DNA of 36,218 bases from Rhodospirillales bacterium (GTDB lineage: Bacteria > Pseudomonadota > Alphaproteobacteria > Azospirillales > Azospirillaceae), in assembly GCA_003165295.1 (NCBI GenBank), contig PLTC01000053.1, positions 518 to 36,735 of the forward strand. The letters are read 5' to 3'. Each line of letters begins with the position of its first letter. Position 1 is the stretch's first letter. The translations under genes were made by a program, and so were the position numbers. Positions 1-7,580 of the stretch are shown here, piece after piece. The notes under the pieces are model-generated. The model was not told where the DNA came from. It was given only the letters and a program-made list of their open reading frames with translations, and did not search any database.

Positions 1-179
1 CAAGGAGGCTCGCCTCCTTGACCCCATTCACGTCAAGGGTTCAAAGGGCCGAACGGCCCTTTGCGGGTGTGGGCAGAGCCCACAATATCCTTTCATTTCA
101 AAAACTCATCGTAACATGGCGCATATGGGGCACTGCCCCCACCAGGGCCATTGGCCCCGGACCCCGGAACGGGAATGAT
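1..179. other. Gene-free left end with a cluster of inverted repeats
   Basis: No credible gene is visible. The stretch lies just past the hrpB stop codon and holds five short inverted repeats: 1-9 with 12-20 (AAGGAGGC type), 43-50 with 55-62 (AAAGGGCC), 69-74 with 78-83 (GTGGGC), 127-131 with 135-139 (GGGGC) and 145-149 with 153-157 (GGGCC). Several could act as hairpins ending hrpB transcription or transcription of a gene beyond the left edge. None has a convincing T tract directly behind it on either strand, so the terminator role is inferred. Confidence 0.4.
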
Positions 180-2699
180 TTAGCGGAGAGCGGGAGGGGC
201 GGCGCGTTTGGTGCGGTTGGTGGCGGGGGCGGTCAGGGGGTCGTCGGGCCACGGGTGTTTGGGGTAACGACCCTTGAGGTCCGCCTTGACCTGATGGTAC
301 CCGCCGGACCAGAAACCGGCCAGATCCCGCGTCACCTGAACCGGGCGGTGCGCCGGAGACAGCAGATGGAGCAGCACCGGCACCTTGCCGCCCGCCACCG
401 CGGGAGTTTCGCGCGCCCCGAACATCTCCTGAAGACGGACCGCCAGCGTCGGACATTCACCGCTATAGTCCAGCGGCAGGCGGGAGCCGCTGGGTACCGT
501 CAGGTGGCCGGGTGCCAGTTCGTCCAGCAGCCGGCGCTGGCGCCAATCCAGCCGCGCCTCGAGAATCGACTGAAGGTCCAGGCGCTTGAGGTGGCCGGCA
601 CGGGTACAACCGGCCAAATGGGGACGCAGCCACACCTCCCGGGTCGCCAGCAGCGCGGCGTCCGACAGGTCGGGCCAGTCGGACGCCCCGTCCGCCGCGG
701 TCTCGAGCCGACACAGGAACGCCACCCGGGCGCGCCAGGAGTCAATGGCCGGAGTCCAGGGCAGCAGGCCGAGCCCGTGCAGGCCGATGCCGTCCAGAAC
801 CGCGGCGGCCAGCCGGTCCGGGTCCGGCGCCGTCAGCACCTCCGAGGCCAGCACCAGCGCCCCCAGCCGGCGGCAGCGACGGGCCACCACCACCTGTTCC
901 CGAGGCTCCCAGGCCACCTCCTCCACGGTCTCAATCAGCGACTCGAACTCCGTCTCCAAGTCCGCCTGGGTCACCGGCGCGGCCAGAAACACCCGGGCTT
1001 CCCGGCGGTCGCCGTCCAGTTCGGCCACCGCCAGCCAGGGCTCGGCGGCCAGCGGCTCCCCCGGTGGCAGCACCGCGCCGCGGCCCTGGGCCAGCCGGTA
1101 CTGGCCACCGCCACCGGGACGCCGTTGGGCGATGCGGTCGGGCCAGGCCAGCGCCACCAGGATGCCGGTGGCCGCGGGCGTGATCTCCGCGTCCCTGGCA
1201 ATCCGCAGCTGCCGCCGCCATTGGTTTGCCGCCTGCCGCACCTGTTGAAGCGCGCCCCGGTCCGCCCCCGCTCCGCCGCCGGCCGCCACCAGTTCCACCC
1301 GCCGCCGCAGATCCACGTCGCGCGGACCCACCCCAGGAGCGCCCCTCAGGATATCCCGCTCTCCCAACAATGCCGCCAGCGTGCAGGCCAGCGCCCCCTG
1401 CCCCAGCGCCCGCCCCCGCACCATCAGATGCCCCAGTCGGGGATGAACGCCCAACGCCGCCAGGTCGCGGCCGTGGGCGGTGATGCCGCCCCCGCGCTCG
1501 AGGGCGCCAAGCTGGATCAGCAGCCCGGTGGCCTGAGCCAGAGCCGCCGCCGGCGGCGGGTCCAGCCAGGCCAGCCGGCCGGCATCGCGCACCCCCCATT
1601 CGGCCAGTTCCAGGGCCAGCGGTGCCAGGTCGGCGGACAGGATTTCCGGCGGTGTGAACGGAGGCAGCGCCCGTTGTTCGGCCTCGGGCCACAGCCGGTA
1701 GCAGACGCCGGGCCGGGTCCGGCCGGCGCGTCCGCGCCGCTGGTCGGCCGAGGCCCGCGACACCCGGATGGTCTCAAGCCGGCTCATGCCCCCGACCGGA
1801 TCGAACCGCGACACCCGCATCAGGCCACCATCGATCACCACCCGCACCCCTTCGATGGTCAGGCTGGTCTCGGCCAGGGCCGAGGCCAGCACCACCTTAC
1901 GCCGGCCCGGCGGCGACGGCCGGATCGCCTGTTCCTGCTGCTCCAGGCCAAGATCGCCGTAAAGCGGCGTCACCAGCAATGACTCCGAAGCCAGCTCCGC
2001 CAGCCGCGCCGCGGTCCGGCGAATCTCGGCGCCGCCCGGCAGAAACGCCAGGATGTCGCCGCTCTCCTCCGCCAGCGCCCGCCGCACCGCCGCCGCCACC
2101 GCGTCCTCGATCCGCGTCCCGGGATCCGGGGCGAGGTAAAGGGTACTGACCGGAAATGCCTGCCCTTCGCTGGTGATCAGCGGCGCCCCGCCGAGCAGCG
2201 CCGACACCGGTCCACCGTCAAGAGTCGCCGACATCACCAGCAGACGCAGGGAGTCGCGCACCGCAGCGCGCGACTCCAGGGCCAGGGCCAGCGCCAGATC
2301 ACCATCAAGGCGGCGCTCGTGGAACTCGTCGAACAGCACCGCGCCCACCCCCTCCAGCGTCGGATCCTCCTGAAGCCGGCGCAGAAACAGCCCATCCGTC
2401 ACCACCTCGATCCGGGTCCCGGGTCCCACCCGGCTGTCAAAGCGCACCCGGTAGCCAACAGTGGCCCCCACCTCTTCTCCCAGGACCGAAGCCATGCGCC
2501 GGGCGGCCGCCCGCGCCGCCAGCCGCCGCGGCTCCAGCACCACCACCCGGCCGTCACCCAGCCACGGCTGGCCCAGCAGCGCCAGCGGAACCCCGGTGGT
2601 CTTGCCTGCCCCGGGCGGCGCCTGCAACACCGCCAGCCCGACCTCCGCCAGCGCGGACTGAACCATCGGCAGCACCGGTGCGATGGGCAAAGCCGTCAT
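180..2699 (-). CDS. hrpB: ATP-dependent helicase HrpB
   Basis: A DEAH/RHA-type superfamily 2 helicase of 839 residues, about the usual HrpB length. Motif I is APPGAGKTT (residues 27-35), motif II is DEFHER (124-129; DEFH is the HrpB form of DEAH), motif III is SAT (157-159) and motif VI is QRRGRAGRT (320-328). The long C-terminal part matches the HrpB-specific region. The family is thought to act on RNA, but its bacterial role is poorly defined. The ATG at 2699 is preceded on the minus strand by a GGGAG-type ribosome binding site about 8 bases away. The gene stands alone and diverges from the deacylase gene. The long open frame antisense to it is a GC-rich shadow. Confidence 0.93.
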   Translation of the reverse strand: MTALPIAPVLPMVQSALAEVGLAVLQAPPGAGKTTGVPLALLGQPWLGDGRVVVLEPRRLAARAAARRMASVLGEEVGATVGYRVRFDSRVGPGTRIEVVTDGLFLRRLQEDPTLEGVGAVLFDEFHERRLDGDLALALALESRAAVRDSLRLLVMSATLDGGPVSALLGGAPLITSEGQAFPVSTLYLAPDPGTRIEDAVAAAVRRALAEESGDILAFLPGGAEIRRTAARLAELASESLLVTPLYGDLGLEQQEQAIRPSPPGRRKVVLASALAETSLTIEGVRVVIDGGLMRVSRFDPVGGMSRLETIRVSRASADQRRGRAGRTRPGVCYRLWPEAEQRALPPFTPPEILSADLAPLALELAEWGVRDAGRLAWLDPPPAAALAQATGLLIQLGALERGGGITAHGRDLAALGVHPRLGHLMVRGRALGQGALACTLAALLGERDILRGAPGVGPRDVDLRRRVELVAAGGGAGADRGALQQVRQAANQWRRQLRIARDAEITPAATGILVALAWPDRIAQRRPGGGGQYRLAQGRGAVLPPGEPLAAEPWLAVAELDGDRREARVFLAAPVTQADLETEFESLIETVEEVAWEPREQVVVARRCRRLGALVLASEVLTAPDPDRLAAAVLDGIGLHGLGLLPWTPAIDSWRARVAFLCRLETAADGASDWPDLSDAALLATREVWLRPHLAGCTRAGHLKRLDLQSILEARLDWRQRRLLDELAPGHLTVPSGSRLPLDYSGECPTLAVRLQEMFGARETPAVAGGKVPVLLHLLSPAHRPVQVTRDLAGFWSGGYHQVKADLKGRYPKHPWPDDPLTAPATNRTKRAAPPALR

Positions 2700-2865
2700 G
2701 ATCCGTCTCCCGTTCCCCGAGTCATTCCCCGACGATCCTCGTGTCCGAAATGCAACAATAACAACAATCCGTTACAGAGGCCCCAAACGGTCCCCGGTTT
2801 GCCGCTTACGAGCCACCGGTTTGCCATGTTACATGGACCTTCAGATGGCTTTTCGGGAGGATGTC

Positions 2866-3489
2866 GTGGTTCGGTCAACAGTGTCAGTGTTTTGTGCTGT
2901 CGTCGGCGCTCTCGCGCTGGTTTTCGGCAGCTTCGCCGGACCGGCTTCGGCCGATGGGCTCGGTGGAATCATCTCGGAAGTCCGGGGCGGCGTGCTCGTC
3001 CATGACGTCGGGCGCGACAACCCGACCAAGACCAAAGAAGAAAACACCATCGATATCAATGGTGAAATCCTGTCGGTGCCACTCAAGGTCTCGACCTCCG
3101 ACATCCCGTTTATCCAGTCGATGCTCGCCCCCCGGGTCGCCATCGGTTTCAGCGCCAATACCGCGGGCTGGACCAATAACGGTTACGGTGGCCTGTCCTG
3201 GGAATGGCTGCTTGGCGCCGGGTTCTTCTTCGACTTTGCGTTCGGCATGGATCTCAATGACGGCCAGTTGAAGGCGGCCCGGACCTCCACCGGCGCCTTC
3301 GAGATCGACGGCCGGCCCAATCTCGGCTCTTCGGTGCTGTTCCGTGAAGCCGTTGACATCGGCTACCGGTTCGACCCGATCAATTCGCTGTCGGCCTATG
3401 CCGCCCACATTTCCAACGCCGGCTGGATCGCGCCGCAAAATGACGGCATGAACTTCCTCGGCGTCCGTTACGGTTTTCGGTTCAACTGA
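2866..3489 (+). CDS. PagL-like lipid A 3-O-deacylase (acyloxyacyl hydrolase family)
   Basis: A 207-residue exported protein. It begins with a Sec signal peptide: a short basic start, a hydrophobic core at residues 6-25 and a PASA-D cleavage site near residue 29. The C-terminal block HISNAG (His181, Ser183), followed by P-Q-N-D-G and a final FRFN strand, is typical of PagL outer-membrane beta-barrel enzymes, which remove an acyl chain from lipid A. The acidic residue of the PagL catalytic triad appears to be Asn196 here, so activity is uncertain. I chose the GTG at 2866 because CGGGAGG lies 5 bases upstream. In-frame ATGs at 2833 and 2845 are alternatives; a still longer frame would overlap hrpB. 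It is transcribed away from hrpB and ends in a strong terminator. Confidence 0.75.
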   Translation: MVRSTVSVFCAVVGALALVFGSFAGPASADGLGGIISEVRGGVLVHDVGRDNPTKTKEENTIDINGEILSVPLKVSTSDIPFIQSMLAPRVAIGFSANTAGWTNNGYGGLSWEWLLGAGFFFDFAFGMDLNDGQLKAARTSTGAFEIDGRPNLGSSVLFREAVDIGYRFDPINSLSAYAAHISNAGWIAPQNDGMNFLGVRYGFRFN

Positions 3490-3537
3490 ACATTGACCGG
3501 TGCGGCGGGCCGATGCCCGCCGCACCCGACGCCCCCG

Positions 3538-3574
3538 GCCCCCGCCCGCCAGTGCCGGGCGGGGGCTTTTTTTT
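3538..3574 (+). terminator. Rho-independent terminator after the PagL-like gene
   Basis: A perfect 11-bp GC stem (3538-3548 with 3556-3566, GCCCCCGCCCG / CGGGCGGGGGC) encloses a 7-base loop and is followed at once by eight Ts (3567-3574). A second inverted repeat just upstream (about 3502-3523) may assist. It separates the deacylase transcript from the PAAR gene. Confidence 0.93.
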
Positions 3575-3588
3575 GTGCCGCCGATGGG

Positions 3589-3617
3589 TTGCCTCCTGCT
3601 GGTTTCCTCGGTAAAGT
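3589..3617 (+). promoter_or_regulatory. Candidate sigma-70 promoter of the PAAR gene
   Basis: TTGCCT (3589-3594) and TAAAGT (3612-3617) are separated by 17 bases, each matching four of six consensus positions. They lie between the terminator and the PAAR start codon. A promoter is expected here because the terminator isolates the gene, but the match itself is weak. Confidence 0.35.
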
Positions 3618-3644
3618 TGCCCGTCACCGGCGAGGAAGCGAGCC

Positions 3645-3935
3645 ATGCCACCTGCGGCACGACTGACCGACATGCACGTCTGTCCAATGGTCAGCGGAAC
3701 CGTTCCGCATATCGGCGGTCCGATCGTCAGCCCTTGCGTGCCGACGGTGATGGTCAGCTTTCTGCCCGCCTCGGTGGTTGGCGACCAATGCGTGTGCATC
3801 GGCCCACCCGACGTCGTTGTCAAGGGTTCGGCGACGGTGATCATCGGCGGTCGCCCCGCCGCCCGCATCGGTGACCAGACCGCACACGGCGGCGTGATCA
3901 CCACCGGTTCCCCTACCGTCATCATCGGCGGGTGA
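3645..3935 (+). CDS. PAAR-domain protein, T6SS spike tip
   Basis: A 96-residue protein made of essentially one PAAR domain, with no fused toxin. Typical marks are the N-terminal PAARLTD start, the HVCP segment (His11, Cys13), glycine- and valine-rich beta repeats (PTVMV, ATVIIGG, PTVIIGG) and the IGDQTAHGG block near the C-terminus. PAAR proteins form a zinc-bound cone that caps the VgrG trimer and sharpens the T6SS spike. GAGGA at 3632-3636 is a good ribosome binding site for the ATG. The gene converges on the vgrG-DUF4123 operon instead of belonging to it, with about 76 bases between the two stops. Confidence 0.9.
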   Translation: MPPAARLTDMHVCPMVSGTVPHIGGPIVSPCVPTVMVSFLPASVVGDQCVCIGPPDVVVKGSATVIIGGRPAARIGDQTAHGGVITTGSPTVIIGG

Positions 3936-4011
3936 CACGGCGTCGTCACCGTCGGAAAAGTCTACCCTTGGCCGCCGCGGGAGTCCGTTCGCAGACGATG
4001 CGTTCAGCGGG

Positions 4012-4578
4012 TTACAGCGCCCGCTTCACCATCTGCAACTGTCCGCCTTTCCGCGTAAACTCCAGTGTCGCGTTTCCCGATTCTTCTTCCACGATATACC
4101 GCTCCACCACGTCGCCGAACATCTGCCTTAGCTGGTCGGGCAGCGCCATGGGCAGGAACACCCGTAGTACCCGCGGATCGTAAAACCGGAACAGCAACGA
4201 TTTACCGTCTTCGGTGCCGACAACGGTAAGCTTGCGCAGTTGGCGGCGCACTTCGTCAAACCGGGCGGCGGAGCGGATGAAGATGCCCCAGCTTTGGCCC
4301 CAGCCGCCTTCCAACAGCCAACGGGTGAACGGCGCGGTGCGCTCCAGTTGGACCAGATAGGGGGCGACTTCCGATAACCGTTCAGCCATCTCACCCTGAT
4401 AGAGGCACCGGATCGCCACCGTGCCCTCGTGTTCGTGGAGCGCGCGGTAAATCCATGGGTTGCGGGCGGCGTCCAGCACCGCATAAAGATGCGACTGCTC
4501 TTCCGGTTCCAGGGTCTCGGGATACAGGACCTGAAACAGGCGCCTCAGGGATTCCGCGGCAAGGACCGTTTGGGCCAT
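4012..4578 (-). CDS. DUF4123-domain T6SS effector adaptor/chaperone
   Basis: A 188-residue soluble protein of the DUF4123 family, recognised from YAVLDAARNPWIYRAL near the start, the central LLEGGWGQSWGIFI block and the C-terminal FRFYDPRVLRVFLP segment. Members act in the cytoplasm as adaptors that load a cargo effector onto its cognate VgrG. I chose the ATG at 4578, 4 bases past the vgrG stop, with a GGAGG inside the 3' end of vgrG. A longer frame opening at 4632 would overlap vgrG and has no family-like sequence. It is the last gene of the tssK-to-DUF4123 operon. The cargo gene that usually follows such adaptors is missing; the next gene is the PAAR gene on the opposite strand. Confidence 0.85.
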   Translation of the reverse strand: MAQTVLAAESLRRLFQVLYPETLEPEEQSHLYAVLDAARNPWIYRALHEHEGTVAIRCLYQGEMAERLSEVAPYLVQLERTAPFTRWLLEGGWGQSWGIFIRSAARFDEVRRQLRKLTVVGTEDGKSLLFRFYDPRVLRVFLPMALPDQLRQMFGDVVERYIVEEESGNATLEFTRKGGQLQMVKRAL

Positions 4579-4582
4579 GGGA

Positions 4583-6658
4583 TCACGCGCCTCCGGCGGC
4601 GCGTGCCGCCGCAGCTTCGGCACAGACTTCACAAAACGGCGTGCCGTTCTCTGCCGCCATCTTCAGGACATGGGCCTGAATCACCGCCTCGTTCATCTTG
4701 CCGGGCTGGGGCAAACGTTTGGCGGGGGGCAGCTCGGCCTTCTCCCCCGGCTTGGCGTCATCGGCCTCATCGGGCGCATCCGGTGGTTGTGGATTGGCGC
4801 TGAGCGGCGAGGCCGCACCCCCGCTATTGATCAGAACCATTGCGCCGTTGATCATCACCCCGGACGGCCCGATGGTGATAAAGTTACCACTGGCCTTGAG
4901 AGAGATCATCATGCCGGCCTCAAGCACAATATTCTGGCCGGATTTGTGGATGAAACTTGCCCCCACCTCTTCGTTAAGCTCCATTCCGATCTTGAGCGAA
5001 ACTCCGCCCTCCACCTGTTCATGGTGGTCGCCCTTCACCGTCAGATGGCTATCACCCTCGATCTGATCCAGGCGGTTCTTCTTAACGATCAGGTGACGGT
5101 TGGCTCCAACCCACTCCCGTCGATCCGCCTTGATCCGCACATCAAGGTCGCGCTCGGCATGCACGAAGACCTGTTCTTTACCCTTTTTATCTTCAAAGCG
5201 CAGTTCATTGAAACCGTCACCACCGGGCGAGGAGCGGGTCTTGAACGCCGATTTGGTTTTTTCCGCGGGCAGCGAATAGGGCGGCATGGTGTCGGCATTG
5301 TTGACAAAGCCGATGATCAATGGCCGGTCGGGATTGCCCTCAAGAAATTCCACCAGGACTTCCATGCCGATTCGCGGCAACACCTGCGCTCCCCACTGGC
5401 GCCCGGCCCAGGTCTGGGCGACGCGAATCCAGCACGAACTCTTTTCGTCATACTTGCCGCGACGGTCCCAATGAAACTGGACCTTCACCCGGCCGTACTG
5501 GTCGGTATAGATTTCCTCACCCGCCGGCCCGACCACGATGGCGGTCTGGGTGCCGTAAACCACCGGCCGCGGGGTCGCCCGAACCGGACGGAACGGTGCC
5601 GCCGCCGGGATGCAGGTAAAATGGTTGCGGTAATACGACTCGCCGCCGCCCGCAAGATAGGTCGACGCCGCCGCATCATGCTCCAATGCGGTGATCGCGT
5701 ATGGCTTGCCTTGCTCGCTCGAACAATCATGTTTTGAGAGCGTGAACTTGCCGCCGGCATACAGCGTGCGACAGTTGCTGTCGGCCAGCGCCGTGTCGTA
5801 GGCGGCTTCCTGTTCCTCAATCCTGATCTTGGACAGGGTGTCGCCATCCGACTTTTTCTGGTAGAGCCCCGGATAGTCATACAGCTCAAAATTCTCGACG
5901 CCCGGCACCGGAACCACCGTCGGGGTCCGGGTGGTCAGGTCGAGATGCGGTGTTTCGAAATTAAACTCACCATGGGCCCAGGCACCCGGCTGAAACTGGT
6001 ACTGATGCTCCCACAAAGAAATGTGATGCTCAAGAATATCTGAACCACTGTATTTGATTCTGTTCTCGGAGCAGAACCGGAATACGCTCGGTCGGTCGGC
6101 CAGAATCAACGTATGACGACCATTTTCTTGGTTAAAAAAATAGAAAATGCCGTCCTCTTCCAGCAACCGGCTAATAAAAGCGAAATCTGTTTCGCGATAC
6201 TGAACGCAATATTCCCTTTGAACGTAGTTTCCGCTCAGACCGCTGGTCTCGAAAGCGTCAAAGCCGCGTTCGCTGAAAATGGTCTTGACGATATCGGGAA
6301 CCGTCTGGTTCTGAAAGATGCGGCAGTCACTGGTCCGGGTCAGGAACCAGAGCCACGGCACCACTTCGAGCCGATAGTGGCGAAACTCCTGCGCCACCGC
6401 CGGGCCGCCGACCAGACGCCGGACCACGCCGTTGAAATAGCGGCGCCCGTCATTGTCGGTCCGAAGGGTCGCGGTCAGCCGCTTACCCACCAGTTCCTCG
6501 GCCTTGATATCGTCACGACGGGACAGCACACTGAATTCGTAGTTGAACAGCGCCGAAATCGCCTCGGTGCCGCGAAACGCCACCAGCAACAGAGTGTCCC
6601 GACCCAGCGGGGTTTCGACGGTGAGCAGGCGGTCGGCCTGGATGTAGTCTTCGCTCAT
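4583..6658 (-). CDS. vgrG: VgrG/TssI spike protein
   Basis: A 691-residue VgrG. The first ~370 residues are the phage gp27/GPD-like domain (TPLGRDTLLLVAFRGTE, NYEFSVLS, YCVQYRETDFAFISRLLEEDGI). Then comes the gp5-like OB fold (YGRVKVQFHWDRRG, SCWIRVAQTWAG, ENPDRPLIIG-type turn) and a long beta-helix spike with repetitive VKGDHHEQVEG-type segments. About 85 residues follow the spike: a Pro/Ala/Asp-rich linker and a Cys- and Ala-rich tail (FCEVCAEAAAA). No enzymatic toxin domain is visible in the tail, which more likely binds adaptor or PAAR. The protein forms the trimeric puncturing device on the Hcp tube. The gene starts 118 bases after tagF and is followed after 4 bases by the adaptor gene. 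Confidence 0.95.
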   Translation of the reverse strand: MSEDYIQADRLLTVETPLGRDTLLLVAFRGTEAISALFNYEFSVLSRRDDIKAEELVGKRLTATLRTDNDGRRYFNGVVRRLVGGPAVAQEFRHYRLEVVPWLWFLTRTSDCRIFQNQTVPDIVKTIFSERGFDAFETSGLSGNYVQREYCVQYRETDFAFISRLLEEDGIFYFFNQENGRHTLILADRPSVFRFCSENRIKYSGSDILEHHISLWEHQYQFQPGAWAHGEFNFETPHLDLTTRTPTVVPVPGVENFELYDYPGLYQKKSDGDTLSKIRIEEQEAAYDTALADSNCRTLYAGGKFTLSKHDCSSEQGKPYAITALEHDAAASTYLAGGGESYYRNHFTCIPAAAPFRPVRATPRPVVYGTQTAIVVGPAGEEIYTDQYGRVKVQFHWDRRGKYDEKSSCWIRVAQTWAGRQWGAQVLPRIGMEVLVEFLEGNPDRPLIIGFVNNADTMPPYSLPAEKTKSAFKTRSSPGGDGFNELRFEDKKGKEQVFVHAERDLDVRIKADRREWVGANRHLIVKKNRLDQIEGDSHLTVKGDHHEQVEGGVSLKIGMELNEEVGASFIHKSGQNIVLEAGMMISLKASGNFITIGPSGVMINGAMVLINSGGAASPLSANPQPPDAPDEADDAKPGEKAELPPAKRLPQPGKMNEAVIQAHVLKMAAENGTPFCEVCAEAAAARAAGGA

Positions 6659-6776
6659 GGCGCTTCGCTACTTTCGCTGCTCCGTCATCCCGACGATCCT
6701 ACCATGACCGCTGATCGGGGGGATCATGGACCGTGCGCGCCTGGACGATCAGGCCGGCGCCCCAACCCGGCCTCCG

Positions 6777-7580
6777 TCAGCGGCCCGGCCCCGGAACCGC
6801 ATCGTCTTCGCCGACAAACCGAAGAACCGGACGCGGTCCCCAACCCCGCTCATCCCACCGGCCATCGAGAAACGCCGTAAATGCCGTCGCATCTGGCAAT
6901 CCCTGGTAGACAAGCAGCTCTGGGGGAATGCGATCAGAACCGGGCGTCCACCACAGACTGTAGGCATCACCGTTGGCACCCAGGGCGCGATCGAGCAGAG
7001 AAGCGTAAAGCGCCTCCAAACGTCCATCAGGGGTGGAAACATGCCACCCACACACCTTACCGATGTGCCAGGTCCATGGTTCGCCATCAGACTCCGGCAC
7101 CGGTGCCGCGGGTGGGGTCGCGACCACCAGCGCCGCCACCTGCCGCTCGAACTCTTCCAACACGAAACCGGCCTTAAGGCTCGACAGGACCAGTGTCTCG
7201 GCCGAATCGTACCAGTCGCCGAGCGCCAGAGAAACCGCCACGGGGCCGGCATCGGCGGGAAGAATCGCAGCGACGAGCAGAGGAAAACACCGGCCCGCCT
7301 TATCGACGTTGGGAATCATCACGCCGGCCAGCGCATCTTCGCCGCAAAGACCACCCGAGAGGGCGAAGCGCCACACCGGTTGATTGAGGTAGGCGTCGAG
7401 CCAGCCGTCGTCAATCAGTTCCCGGCTGCGGACCAGACCACTTTCGAGCCAGCCATGCCACGCCTCCACCATCTTGTGGGACAGCGCCCCGGTCACGAAA
7501 TCGCCACGAGCCGGGAGTTTGCCGTAAAACCCGGAGCGCCCCCGCGCCTCTTCGCGACCGCTCAGAATGACGGTGGACAC
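6777..7580 (-). CDS. tagF: TagF, T6SS-associated post-translational regulator
   Basis: A 268-residue TagF/ImpM-type protein (DUF2094). The diagnostic N-terminal block is SGFYGKLPARGDFVTGAL, followed by a W-rich middle (WHGWLESGL, WRFALSGG) and the FPLLV region. TagF proteins hold the T6SS off, in some species by binding Fha. I chose the GTG at 7580, which overlaps the 3' end of tssM by 19 bases and gives the expected N-terminus; extension upstream reads only tssM antiframe sequence. In Agrobacterium TagF is fused to a PppA phosphatase. Here it stands alone, and no phosphatase or PpkA kinase gene lies in the window. Confidence 0.87.
   Translation of the reverse strand: MSTVILSGREEARGRSGFYGKLPARGDFVTGALSHKMVEAWHGWLESGLVRSRELIDDGWLDAYLNQPVWRFALSGGLCGEDALAGVMIPNVDKAGRCFPLLVAAILPADAGPVAVSLALGDWYDSAETLVLSSLKAGFVLEEFERQVAALVVATPPAAPVPESDGEPWTWHIGKVCGWHVSTPDGRLEALYASLLDRALGANGDAYSLWWTPGSDRIPPELLVYQGLPDATAFTAFLDGRWDERGWGPRPVLRFVGEDDAVPGPGR

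Noticed and set aside
18-1982. A 654-codon open frame antisense to hrpB
   Set aside because: Its translation is rich in Arg, Gln, Pro and His with no recognisable motif, and the opposite strand encodes a complete HrpB. GC-rich genomes produce such antisense frames.
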